Assembly (NCBI GenBank): GCA_036734105.1
Contig: DAIMZH010000014.1
Location: forward strand, 1 to 64,000
Origin: Azoarcus_F sp036734105
GTDB taxonomy: Bacteria > Pseudomonadota > Gammaproteobacteria > Burkholderiales > Rhodocyclaceae
DNA length: 64,000 bases
Direction of reading: 5' to 3'
The notes under the pieces were generated by a model that was not told where the DNA came from, did not search any database, and saw only the letters and a list, made by a program, of their open reading frames with translations. Made by a program: the position numbers and the translations under genes. Below are positions 34,859 through 43,424 of this stretch, in pieces. How positions within the stretch are numbered: position 1 is the first letter of the stretch; every line of letters starts with the position of its first letter.

Positions 34859-35277
34859 TGAAAGCGCGCCACTTACGTCCTCTCGGGCTTGCTGCGCTGG
34901 TTAGCCTGGTTTTGGTCGGCTGCGAGAACAGTGCCAGTTCCTACATGATAGACACCAACCAGCATGCACTCATTCTGATTCGCGAGCAGCCGCATTTCTG
35001 GAACAACAGGGTCGATCAGTCCATCATCGTATCGAGGCTGCCACACTGCCAGCGCAAGGTGCGCATTCATCCCGACGTATCACCAATGCGGGATATGCAG
35101 GTTTTTGCCGTCGGTGACTTGTTATGGGCGCTGCAGCAAGGCGATCGCTGGTATCTGGCGGGAACCGAAAACTGCCTGGTTCAGGACTGGGTGAAACCGG
35201 CCGATGTCGATCTGGGGGAAGCCGTTGGTGTGTTTCATGGCAAGGATGGCGCTGCTGTGTTTGAACGCGGAACCTGA
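34855..35277 (+). CDS. Small lipoprotein of unknown function
   Basis: 140-residue protein with a lipoprotein signal and lipobox LVGC about 23 residues in. A compact mature domain with two further cysteines (in LPHCQRK and ENCLVQDW) follows, which could form a disulfide. No named family is recognised. The start overlaps the pyrC stop (ATGA); a second ATG follows at once. It is probably co-transcribed with pyrC. Confidence 0.82.
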   Translation: MMKARHLRPLGLAALVSLVLVGCENSASSYMIDTNQHALILIREQPHFWNNRVDQSIIVSRLPHCQRKVRIHPDVSPMRDMQVFAVGDLLWALQQGDRWYLAGTENCLVQDWVKPADVDLGEAVGVFHGKDGAAVFERGT

Positions 35278-35359
35278 CTGGGCCGATCTTTCAAAGTGTG
35301 GCGTAGCCCGAGCATGGTCTGGCTGGGCTGCAGCCGTGGAACCGGTTACAATATAACGG

Positions 35360-35735
35360 GAAGTTCGCCAGGCAGTCGCTGCATGTCTATTGATGTGTGG
35401 AGGAAAGTCCGGGCCCCGTAGAGCAGGATGCCGGCTAACGGCCGGGCGTCGCAAGGCGACGGAAAGTGCAACAGAAAGCAAACCGCCGATGGTCACTCCG
35501 GTGACACAGGTAAGGGTGAAACGGTGAGGTAAGAGCTCACCGCGGGACTGGCAACAGGACCGGCATGGTAAACCCCATCCGGGGCAAGGCCAAATAGGGG
35601 AGCATTGGCGTGGCTCGCGTCGCTCCCGGGTAGGCTGCTAGAGCGCGTTGGCAACAACGCGCCCAGATGAATGATTGCCCCGTTAGAGCGTTTTCGCTCA
35701 CACGCGACAGAACCCGGCTTATCGGCGAACTTCCC
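35360..35735 (+). ncRNA. rnpB: RNase P RNA, bacterial class A
   Basis: The ribozyme that matures tRNA 5' ends. The terminal helix P1 pairs GAAGTTCGCC (35360-35369) with GGCGAACTTC (35724-35733). Universal blocks occur in order: GAGGAAAGTCCGG, ACAGAAAGCAAACCGCC, GGTAAGGGTGAAACGGTG, and AACCCGGCTTAT near the 3' end. The length of about 375 nt fits class A. A TACAAT -10-like hexamer is at 35347-35352, 8 bp before the 5' end. Confidence 0.97.
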
Positions 35736-35745
35736 CCTTCTTTTG

Positions 35746-35774
35746 TCAGCCAGCTTCTCCTGGAAGCTGGCTGA
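35746..35774 (+). terminator. Stable hairpin after rnpB
   Basis: TCAGCCAGCTTC-tcctg-GAAGCTGGCTGA forms a perfect 12-bp stem 11 nt past the RNase P RNA end. There is no T-tract after it, so it may act as a processing or termination barrier rather than a classic intrinsic terminator. The next 190 bp up to the mraZ promoter hold nothing I recognise. Confidence 0.6.
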
Positions 35775-35969
35775 TGGCGCGTCATGAGCGTCTGGCGCTC
35801 AGTCACCGCCACTTTCCCCCACTTTGGTCGCTTGCAGCCATTGCTGCGCTTGCCTCCGGCTTGCGCGGCTTGCTCTATTGCGACATGTCTTGATATTACA
35901 AGCGTTTGCCAGTCATTCCTGATGTTCCTTAAGTCATTGTGTCGCAACGAAAAAGCTATGTTTTGTCGC

Positions 35970-35998
35970 TTGACCATGTTCGCTCTTTGCTCTAGAGT
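35970..35998 (+). promoter_or_regulatory. Promoter of the division/cell-wall cluster
   Basis: TTGACC (35970-35975) and TAGAGT (35993-35998), spaced by 17 bp, resemble a sigma-70 promoter. The -10 overlaps the first MraZ-type repeat. The hexamers are only partly consensus. Confidence 0.5.
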
Positions 35999-36026
35999 GG
36001 AGTTAAGTGAAGAAAAGTGGGTGGCA
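35997..36026 (+). promoter_or_regulatory. MraZ-binding direct repeats
   Basis: Three GTGNNG blocks repeat with exactly 10-bp phase: GTGGAG at 35997, GTGAAG at 36007, GTGGGT at 36017; a fourth GTG follows at 36027. E. coli MraZ represses its own operon by binding TGGG-type repeats with 10-bp period in the same place, so autoregulation is likely here. Confidence 0.7.
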
Positions 36027-36069
36027 GTGTCATTTTGATGCGTCGCCGTGGATGATCAGGGGGAGGTCA

Positions 36070-36513
36070 ATGTTCCAGGGGGCGATTGCGCTCAGTCTTG
36101 ATGCCAAAGGGCGTATCGCGATCCCTACGCGGCATCGTGACGCGCTCGTGCCGAATGGCGCCCCACTGGTTATGACCGCGCATCCGCACCGCTGTGTGTT
36201 GGTGTATTCACAGGCTGCCTGGGAGCCCATCAGCCAGAAGATTGCCGCCATGCCAGGGCTGGACAAACGGACCGCGATCATAAAGCGTCTGCTGGTCGGT
36301 CATGCTCAGACCGAAGAACTGGACTCTGCGGGCCGGGTGCTGGTGGCGCCGGTATTGCGTCAATGGGCTGAGCTGGAAAAGCAGCTCTGGCTCGTCGGGC
36401 AGGGTTCGCATCTTGAGTTGTGGTCGGATGCTGGCTGGCAGGCGCAGCAGTCCGAGATGCTTGAACTTTCTGTTGACGATTTGCCATCTGAATTCGAGAG
36501 CTTGGCCTTATGA
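36070..36513 (+). CDS. mraZ: Transcriptional regulator MraZ
   Basis: 147-residue AbrB-fold protein with two swapped-hairpin repeats: FQGAIALSLDAKGRIAIPTRHRD and the second LDSAGRVLVAPVLRQWAELE. It represses the dcw operon it heads. The ATG at 36070 follows GGGAGG. Its stop overlaps the rsmH start. Confidence 0.96.
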   Translation: MFQGAIALSLDAKGRIAIPTRHRDALVPNGAPLVMTAHPHRCVLVYSQAAWEPISQKIAAMPGLDKRTAIIKRLLVGHAQTEELDSAGRVLVAPVLRQWAELEKQLWLVGQGSHLELWSDAGWQAQQSEMLELSVDDLPSEFESLAL

Positions 36514-37445
36514 GCGGGGCTGAACACACCAGTGTCCTGCTTGCGGAGGCAGTGGAAGCGCTGGCCATAAAGCCGGAAGGTGTTTATGTCGACTGTACGT
36601 TTGGACGCGGTGGCCATAGCCGCGAGGTTCTCGCTGCGCTGGGTTGTGACGGTCGACTGATCGCCTTTGATCGAGACCCTCGCGCCATCGAGGCAGGTCA
36701 GGCTCTCAATGATTCGCGGCTGACCCTGGTGCATGAGCCCTTCAGTGAATTTGCCCGTGTTCTGGATGAGCTCGGTGTGACCTCGGTCGATGGCGTGCTC
36801 ATGGATCTGGGTGTGTCTTCCCCGCAGCTCGATGAGCCTGAGCGGGGTATGAGTTTTCGGTTCGATGCGCCACTGGATATGCGCATGGACACCACGCGTG
36901 GGCAAACCGCAGCGCAGTGGCTGGCAGAGGCGTCTGTCGCCAACATTACGGAGGTACTCAGGGAATATGGGGAAGAACGGTTTGCTCATGCGATTGCAAA
37001 GGCGATTGCAATTGCTCGGACAGCAGGGCCTGTCCAAACCACTGGACAGCTTGCCGCTATCGTGGAAAAAGCGGTCCGTACGCGCGAGCCGGGGCAGCAT
37101 CCGGCGACGCGGAGCTTTCAGGCTATACGGATTCTCGTCAATCAAGAGCTTGAGGAGTTGTCGCTGACCTTGCCTGCGGCACTCGATAGACTCGGTGTGG
37201 GTGGGCGACTGGTAGTGATCAGCTTCCATTCTCTGGAGGACCGCATTGTGAAGCGCTTCATGCGCGATCAGTCCAGACCACCGCAGTTGCCGTCGCGGCT
37301 CCCTCTGCGTGCGATTGATCTGCCCAAACCCCGCTTGCGTCTGGTGGCAAAGGCGCAAAAGCCCGGCGAAGCGGAGTTGCGTGCCAATCCACGCGCTCGT
37401 AGTGCGGTGATGCGGGTGGCAGAGCGCCTGGAGGGGGTGGCATGA
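36510..37445 (+). CDS. rsmH: 16S rRNA (cytosine-1402-N4)-methyltransferase
   Basis: 311-residue SAM methyltransferase (MraW). HTSVLLAEAVEAL at the N-terminus, the SAM motif VDCTFGRGGHSREVLAAL and the C-terminal VVISFHSLEDRIVKRFM are clear. It modifies the same nucleotide as RsmI (33 kb) at a different atom. It is coupled by ATGA to both mraZ and ftsL. Confidence 0.97.
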   Translation: MSGAEHTSVLLAEAVEALAIKPEGVYVDCTFGRGGHSREVLAALGCDGRLIAFDRDPRAIEAGQALNDSRLTLVHEPFSEFARVLDELGVTSVDGVLMDLGVSSPQLDEPERGMSFRFDAPLDMRMDTTRGQTAAQWLAEASVANITEVLREYGEERFAHAIAKAIAIARTAGPVQTTGQLAAIVEKAVRTREPGQHPATRSFQAIRILVNQELEELSLTLPAALDRLGVGGRLVVISFHSLEDRIVKRFMRDQSRPPQLPSRLPLRAIDLPKPRLRLVAKAQKPGEAELRANPRARSAVMRVAERLEGVA

Positions 37446-37711
37446 TTCGTATTGACGCCTTCCTGCTGTCGCTTGTTGTGGCTAGTGCCCTGGGCACGGT
37501 TGCCGCCCATCATCAGGCGCGCAAGCTGCACGTCGAATACGAACGTGAGCTGGTCAGAGCGCATCAGCTTGAGGTTGAGCTTGGGAAGTTGCAGCTTGAG
37601 CAAAGCACCTGGGCGGCACATGCTCTGGTCGAGTCTTCTGCGCGCGAACGGCTTGGTCTGCGTTTACCTTCCGCTGCGCAGATTGTTGTTGTGAGGGACG
37701 TCGAGCGATGA
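37442..37711 (+). CDS. ftsL: Cell division protein FtsL
   Basis: 89-residue bitopic protein. A short cytoplasmic N-terminus leads to one membrane helix (about residues 5-22) and a leucine/glutamate-rich coiled coil (VEYERELVRAHQLEVELGK) that binds FtsB and FtsQ. Identification rests on size, topology and position between rsmH and ftsI. The ATGA overlaps rsmH. Confidence 0.9.
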   Translation: MIRIDAFLLSLVVASALGTVAAHHQARKLHVEYERELVRAHQLEVELGKLQLEQSTWAAHALVESSARERLGLRLPSAAQIVVVRDVER

Positions 37712-39438
37712 AGCAGCGTACCGTCACCTTCAATCACAACCCATTGCTGGAGCGCGGACTGTCTGCCTGGCGGCCCCGCGTGGTGCTACTGCTGCTTTTG
37801 TGTGGTTCGCTGGCGCTGATCATGCGCGCCGGTTACCTGCAAATGTTCAACACCGAGTTTCTGCAGGCGGAGGGTGAGTCGCGCTTCATGCGCGAAGTCA
37901 CCGTGCCGGCAACGCGCGGGCGGATCACCGATCGCAACGGCGAACTTCTGGCAATCAGCACACCTGTAAAGGCCGTCTGGGCCAATCCTCGTGAGGTGTC
38001 GATCGAGCCATCGCAGATGCGTGCGCTTGCCAGCTTGCTTGAGGTCAATGTCGAAACGTTGAGCACCAGCCTGAACAGTGACCGGACCTTCGTTTTCTTG
38101 CGTCGACAGCTTCCACCGGATGTCGCGGCTGAGGTTGCGCAACTGGGGATTCGAGGTATCTATCAGCTTGACGAGTTTCGTCGTTTTTATCCGGCAGGCG
38201 AGGTCACTGCGCATGTGCTGGGCTTTACTAATGTTGACGAGGTTGGGCAGGAGGGGGTGGAGCTTGCTTACGAGACGCAGTTGAAGGGGCATCCTGGTTT
38301 GCGCAGGGTTATTCGCGACAACCGTAGACGCATCATCCAGGATCTTGAGTCTTTGCGTGAGCCCAAAAACGGTGACGATCTGGTGCTGACTATCGACAAC
38401 CGGATTCAATTTATCACCCACTCGGCGCTTCGCGCAGCGGTAGCCCAGCACCGCGCGCGGGCCGGCAGCGTGGTTGTGCTCGATGCTCGTTCTGGAGAGG
38501 TGTTGGCGCTGGTCAATATGCCGACGTACAACGGCAACAATCGCAGCGACTTGAGTGGAGCGCAGTTGCGTAACCGCGCGGTGACGGATCTGTTCGAGCC
38601 CGGCTCAACGATCAAGCCTTTTACTGCGGCGCTGGCTCTCGAGTTGGGCAATGTCCAGCCCGACAGTCTCATTGATATTGGCAATGGTCGATTGACCATG
38701 GGGCGGCACACCATCTCGGACGTCAGGCGTCCGCGCGGACCTGCGACGCTCAGTGATGTGGTCAAGACCTCATCCAACGTCGGCACGGTCCGTCTGGCCA
38801 TGCAGTTCAGTCCCGACGAAATGTGGGGAATGTTCCACGCACTTGGTTTCGGTTCGCCTGTTGGCGTCGGTTTTCCGGGCGAGGGCTCGGGACGCTTGAG
38901 ACCCGCCAGGGTTTGGCGCCCAATCGAACAGGCCACCATGTCATACGGACATGGAATGTCGGCCACGCTGTTGCAGATTGCGCGTGCCTACACAGTGTTT
39001 ACCCGTGATGGCGAGTTGTTGCCGGTTTCGCTGCTGCGAAACAGTGGGGCTACGCCTGAGGGGGTGAGCGTGTTTTCTCCCAACACCGCCAATTTGGTCA
39101 GGGCCATGCTCGAACATGCGACCGGGCCGGAGGGCACTGGCGGTAGGGCGCGTGTTGCTGGCTACAGTGTGGCGGGAAAAACCGGAACAGCACACAAACT
39201 CGAAGGTGGCGTGTACACCGACAAGTACATCTCGTCTTTTGTCGGTTTTGCTCCGGCGAGCAATCCGCGCCTGATTGTCGCGGTGATGATTGATGAACCA
39301 GCCGCAGGGCAGTACTTCGGGGGCATCGTCGCGGCACCAGTATTTGCCCAGATAGTCGAAGCTTCCTTGCGTGCGCTGGGTGTTGCGCCTGATGCCGTCA
39401 TGCAGATGGCGGGCCATGGCAAAGAGGCTATCCAATGA
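37708..39438 (+). CDS. ftsI: Septal peptidoglycan transpeptidase (PBP3)
   Basis: 576-residue class B penicillin-binding protein. It has one N-terminal membrane helix (residues about 25-43), a pedestal domain with RGRITDRNGELLA, and a transpeptidase domain with the catalytic serine in PGSTIKPF, then SSN and KTGTA. It cross-links septal murein with FtsW. The start overlaps the ftsL stop. Confidence 0.97.
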   Translation: MKQRTVTFNHNPLLERGLSAWRPRVVLLLLLCGSLALIMRAGYLQMFNTEFLQAEGESRFMREVTVPATRGRITDRNGELLAISTPVKAVWANPREVSIEPSQMRALASLLEVNVETLSTSLNSDRTFVFLRRQLPPDVAAEVAQLGIRGIYQLDEFRRFYPAGEVTAHVLGFTNVDEVGQEGVELAYETQLKGHPGLRRVIRDNRRRIIQDLESLREPKNGDDLVLTIDNRIQFITHSALRAAVAQHRARAGSVVVLDARSGEVLALVNMPTYNGNNRSDLSGAQLRNRAVTDLFEPGSTIKPFTAALALELGNVQPDSLIDIGNGRLTMGRHTISDVRRPRGPATLSDVVKTSSNVGTVRLAMQFSPDEMWGMFHALGFGSPVGVGFPGEGSGRLRPARVWRPIEQATMSYGHGMSATLLQIARAYTVFTRDGELLPVSLLRNSGATPEGVSVFSPNTANLVRAMLEHATGPEGTGGRARVAGYSVAGKTGTAHKLEGGVYTDKYISSFVGFAPASNPRLIVAVMIDEPAAGQYFGGIVAAPVFAQIVEASLRALGVAPDAVMQMAGHGKEAIQ

Positions 39439-40940
39439 GTGCCGAGATGGCCCGATTGGTGCTCCATGAGTTGGCTCAGTTGGGCGTTACCCCCAGCGGG
39501 GCAAGTGTGGATTCGCGACGTGTTCAGTCTGGCGAGGTTTTTTTTGCCTGGCCTGGCTACTTGTCGGACGGTCGTACGCATATCAAATGTGCGTTGGAAC
39601 GCGGTGCGGCGGCAATCCTTTACGAGAACAGCGATGGTCGTGTGATGCCTGAGTTGTCAGTGCCTGCCGTGGGAGTCGCCGACCTCAAAGCGCTGGCCGG
39701 GCATATTGGGCATGCCATCTATGGGGCACCGTCTTCAAAGCTCTGGATGCTGGGCGTCACCGGAACTAACGGCAAAACATCGGTTAGCCATTGGCTTGCA
39801 TCGGCTCTCGGTGCACTGGGTGAGCGCTGTGGTGTAGTGGGCACGCTGGGCAGCGGGTATCCGGGGAAGATCGGTGGAGATGCACTGAACACCACGCCTG
39901 ATGTGTTGAGCCTGCACCGGCTCCTTAGAGGCTTTGTGAATGACGGTGCTGCTGCGGTTGCGATGGAGGTTTCCTCCATAGGGCTTGAGCAGGGGCGAGT
40001 CATTGGCGTGGAGTTTGACACGGCCGTGTTCACTAATCTGACACGTGATCATCTCGATTACCACGCAGACATGGCAGCCTATGGTAGCGCCAAGGCAAAA
40101 TTGTTTGCCATGCCCGGCATACAGCGTGTTGTGATCAACTTCGATGATGAATTTGGTCGGCAACTGCTTTCGAACATTTCCGCGACCGGTACCGACTGCA
40201 TTGCCTATTCCCTGCAGGCCAGTGCCAATGCAGGCAAGGCAGAACTACTGCGAGGACAGTTGTTGCCCTCTCAGGCCTTTGGTACGCATCTCCGGGTGTT
40301 CTGGCAGGGCAGACAGGGTGACATCCGTGCCCGGGTGCTGGGACGGTTCAACGCACAGAACTTGCTCGCCGTTGTGGGTAGTCTGCTCAGCAAAGGGGTT
40401 GATCTGGAGTCTGCGCTGGCGGTTGCGTCATCACTTGAGGCTCCGCGCGGTCGAATGGAATTGTTGGGAGGTGTCGGAGAGCCGTTAGTCGTGATCGACT
40501 ACGCTCACTCACCCGATGCTCTGTGCAAGATTCTGGAGACATGCCGGGAAACAGCGAGCTCTCGAGGCGGAAAGCTGATTTGCGTATTTGGCTGCGGCGG
40601 GGACAGGGACCCTGGAAAACGACCGATGATGGGCGAAGTGGCCGCCAACCATGCTGATCGCGTATTGGTGACCAGTGACAATCCGCGCAGTGAAGACCCC
40701 GAGTCCATTATTGCGGACATTTTGTCTGGCGCAGGCGCGTCGGCCGAGCCTGTTGTTGATCGCGCCGAAGCTATTGCCCGGGCCATTGTTGAGGCCAGGC
40801 CGGATGATGTGATTGTGCTCGCGGGCAAGGGACATGAAACCTATCAGGAAATAAAAGGGTGTCGAATGTCGTTTTCGGATGCCGAGCATGCCGCAAAAGC
40901 GCTGGCTGAATGGGTTGGAGCCCAAGGGGATGCAGCATGA
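39435..40940 (+). CDS. murE: UDP-MurNAc-tripeptide synthetase (meso-DAP adding)
   Basis: 501-residue Mur ligase. The P-loop GVTGTNGKTSVSHWLASALG, NTTPDVLSLHRLL, the carbamylated-lysine region and the C-terminal substrate motif DNPRSEDP are present. The DNPR sequence is the marker for meso-diaminopimelate, so the organism makes DAP-type murein, consistent with mpl. Confidence 0.97.
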   Translation: MSAEMARLVLHELAQLGVTPSGASVDSRRVQSGEVFFAWPGYLSDGRTHIKCALERGAAAILYENSDGRVMPELSVPAVGVADLKALAGHIGHAIYGAPSSKLWMLGVTGTNGKTSVSHWLASALGALGERCGVVGTLGSGYPGKIGGDALNTTPDVLSLHRLLRGFVNDGAAAVAMEVSSIGLEQGRVIGVEFDTAVFTNLTRDHLDYHADMAAYGSAKAKLFAMPGIQRVVINFDDEFGRQLLSNISATGTDCIAYSLQASANAGKAELLRGQLLPSQAFGTHLRVFWQGRQGDIRARVLGRFNAQNLLAVVGSLLSKGVDLESALAVASSLEAPRGRMELLGGVGEPLVVIDYAHSPDALCKILETCRETASSRGGKLICVFGCGGDRDPGKRPMMGEVAANHADRVLVTSDNPRSEDPESIIADILSGAGASAEPVVDRAEAIARAIVEARPDDVIVLAGKGHETYQEIKGCRMSFSDAEHAAKALAEWVGAQGDAA

Positions 40941-42346
40941 TGAACTTGCTTGAGGCCGCAACTGCAATTGGTGGTCGAGCCACCGCCAACGTCCCTTTCT
41001 CATCGGTTTGCACCGATAGTCGCAAGCTGTCTCGCGGTGCGCTGTTTGTTGCGCTGCGCGGTGAAAACTTTGACGGGCACGAATTTGTGAGCGGCTGTAC
41101 TACCGAAGGTGCGGTCGCGGCGATGGTTGATGCTACATGGGCTGCAAATAATCAGGGTTGTCCGGTGCCTTTGCTGGTTGTAGCCGATACGCGATTGGCG
41201 CTGGGCGCTCTCGCTGGTTTCTGGCGTAGCCGCTTCAGCTTGCCTGTCATTGGTGTGACTGGCAGTAATGGCAAAACGACAGTAAAGGAAATGTGTGCAT
41301 CAATTTTGCGGGCACAGGCGCGTTACGACGGTCTCTCGGATGCCGCAGTGCTCAGCACACAAGGCAACTTCAACAACGATATAGGTTTGCCGCTGACGCT
41401 ATTCAGTCTGTCGCAAGCGCATCGTTATGCCGTCATCGAAATGGGCATGAATCGTCCTGGCGAGATTGCCTATCTTGCTCGTCTTGCGCGCCCCACTGTG
41501 GCGGTGGTCACTAATGCGCAACGCGCCCATCTTCAGGGTGTGGGCTCGGTTGCCGATGTGGCAGTCGAGAAGGGTGCGATCTACGACGGAATCGAACCGG
41601 GTGGCGTGGCCATAGTCAATGCCGACGATCCTCACGCCAGCTACTGGCGCGACATCAATGCAGACAGAACAGTCATTGATTTCGGTGTGGATTCGATGGC
41701 CCGCGTGTCGGGTCGTTATGACATACATGGAATGGAGGCGCTGCTGACGCTGAGCATGAACGGCGTCGAACGCGATTTTTCGCTGAATGTTCCTGGTGTG
41801 CACAACATTCGTAACGCACTGGCTGCTGCTGCTGCCTGCAGTGCTGCGGGCGCGACACTGGACGCAATCGCCGAGGGCTTGCAGGCTTACGCTGGCACGC
41901 GGGGACGTTTGCAGCGCATGCCTGGTGTGCAGGCTTGCACCTTGGTCGACGATACCTATAACGCCAACCCGGACTCGGTGCGTGCGGCCATCGATGTGCT
42001 GGCGGCGACTCCCGGACGTCGCATTCTGGTGCTGGGTGACATGGGAGAAATTGGTGGCAGCAGCGCACAACTGCATGACGAGATCGGCGGCTATGCGAAA
42101 AGCATGGGGGTTGACGCCCTGTTTGCTCTTGGCGACATGAGTGCGGTTGCAGCACGTAACTTCGGTGAGGGTGGGCATCATTACCGCACTCTGGATGCAT
42201 TGTTGAAGACCTTGCTTCCGTTGCTTGATGCTGACACTGTGGTGTTGGTCAAAGGTTCGCGATTCATGCGCATGGAGCGAGTGGTTGAGGCCCTGGCAGA
42301 AGGGCGCGGCGCGGTTGCCAACAAGGGGGGCGTCAATGCTGCTTGA
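40937..42346 (+). CDS. murF: UDP-MurNAc-tripeptide D-alanyl-D-alanine ligase
   Basis: 469-residue Mur ligase that adds D-Ala-D-Ala. It shows DSRKLSRGALFVALRGENFDGH near the start, the P-loop GVTGSNGKTTVKEM, GMNRPGEIAYLARLA and DDTYNANPDSVRAA. The ATG at 40937 overlaps the murE stop; a longer frame inside murE is rejected. Confidence 0.97.
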   Translation: MMNLLEAATAIGGRATANVPFSSVCTDSRKLSRGALFVALRGENFDGHEFVSGCTTEGAVAAMVDATWAANNQGCPVPLLVVADTRLALGALAGFWRSRFSLPVIGVTGSNGKTTVKEMCASILRAQARYDGLSDAAVLSTQGNFNNDIGLPLTLFSLSQAHRYAVIEMGMNRPGEIAYLARLARPTVAVVTNAQRAHLQGVGSVADVAVEKGAIYDGIEPGGVAIVNADDPHASYWRDINADRTVIDFGVDSMARVSGRYDIHGMEALLTLSMNGVERDFSLNVPGVHNIRNALAAAAACSAAGATLDAIAEGLQAYAGTRGRLQRMPGVQACTLVDDTYNANPDSVRAAIDVLAATPGRRILVLGDMGEIGGSSAQLHDEIGGYAKSMGVDALFALGDMSAVAARNFGEGGHHYRTLDALLKTLLPLLDADTVVLVKGSRFMRMERVVEALAEGRGAVANKGGVNAA

Positions 42347-43424
42347 ACTCGCGCTATGGTTGGGTCAGGACATTCGGGCCTTTAACGTTTTTGGCTACAT
42401 CACGCTCAGAACCGTGCTGGCCGCCATGACGGCCCTGGTGATCTCCTTCATTTTCGGGCCAGCGGTGATCCGTTGGTTAGTGACCAAAAAGATCGGTCAG
42501 GCCGTTCGCAACGATGGACCCAAGTCACACCTGACCAAGGCCGGCACGCCGACAATGGGTGGGGCGCTGATCATCATTGCCATTGGTGCCACTGTGTTGC
42601 TGTGGGGTGATCTGCGCAACCATTACGTGTGGGTTACGTTGATCGTGACACTGGGCTTCGGTGCGGTCGGTTGGGTGGATGACTGGCGCAAGGTGGTTCA
42701 TCGCGATCCGCGAGGACTGGCCAGTCGCTGGAAATATCTGTGGACCTCGATGCTGGCGCTCGGCGCTGGTGTGTTTCTTGGCGCAACCGCTACCGAACCC
42801 GCTCAAACCGAGCTGATAGTACCGTTTTTCAAAGACATCGCGATACCGCTGGGTTTTTTTGGTTTTGTGGCATTGAGTTATTTCGTGATCAACGGCACCA
42901 GTCATGCAGTCAACCTGACCGATGGTCTGGACGGGTTGGCTATCATGCCTACCGTCATGGTGGCTGGCGCTCTGGCCATTTTTGCCTATGTCGCCGGACA
43001 TAGCGGATTCGCCACCTATCTGAGTGTTCCCTACATTGCGGGCGCTGGCGAGCTGGCAGTTTTCTGTGGCGCAATCTGCGGGGCCGGCCTGGGCTTTCTG
43101 TGGTTCAACACTTATCCGGCCGAAGTCTTCATGGGGGACGTCGGAGCACTCGCGTTGGGTGCAGCGCTTGGCGTTGTGGCAGTCGTCGTGCGTCAGGAGA
43201 TCGTGCTCTTCATCATGGGGGGCCTGTTTGTCGCCGAGACACTCTCCGTGATGTTGCAGGTGCTGTATTTCCGTGCCACAGGCGGCAAGCGCATCTTCCG
43301 CATGGCGCCATTGCATCACCACTTTGAATTGGGTGGATGGAAGGAGACTCAAGTCGTCGTCCGTTTCTGGATCATCACCATCATGTTGGTGTTGTTCGGT
43401 CTTTCAACGCTCAAGCTCAGATGA
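42336..43424 (+). CDS. mraY: Phospho-MurNAc-pentapeptide transferase
   Basis: 362-residue, ten-helix inner-membrane enzyme making lipid I. The signatures GTPTMGGALI, the Mg-binding VNLTDGLDGLA, the AEVFMGDVGALALGAALG block, and APLHHHFEL are complete. It overlaps the murF end by 11 bp and is coupled to murD by ATGA. Confidence 0.97.
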   Translation: MLLELALWLGQDIRAFNVFGYITLRTVLAAMTALVISFIFGPAVIRWLVTKKIGQAVRNDGPKSHLTKAGTPTMGGALIIIAIGATVLLWGDLRNHYVWVTLIVTLGFGAVGWVDDWRKVVHRDPRGLASRWKYLWTSMLALGAGVFLGATATEPAQTELIVPFFKDIAIPLGFFGFVALSYFVINGTSHAVNLTDGLDGLAIMPTVMVAGALAIFAYVAGHSGFATYLSVPYIAGAGELAVFCGAICGAGLGFLWFNTYPAEVFMGDVGALALGAALGVVAVVVRQEIVLFIMGGLFVAETLSVMLQVLYFRATGGKRIFRMAPLHHHFELGGWKETQVVVRFWIITIMLVLFGLSTLKLR

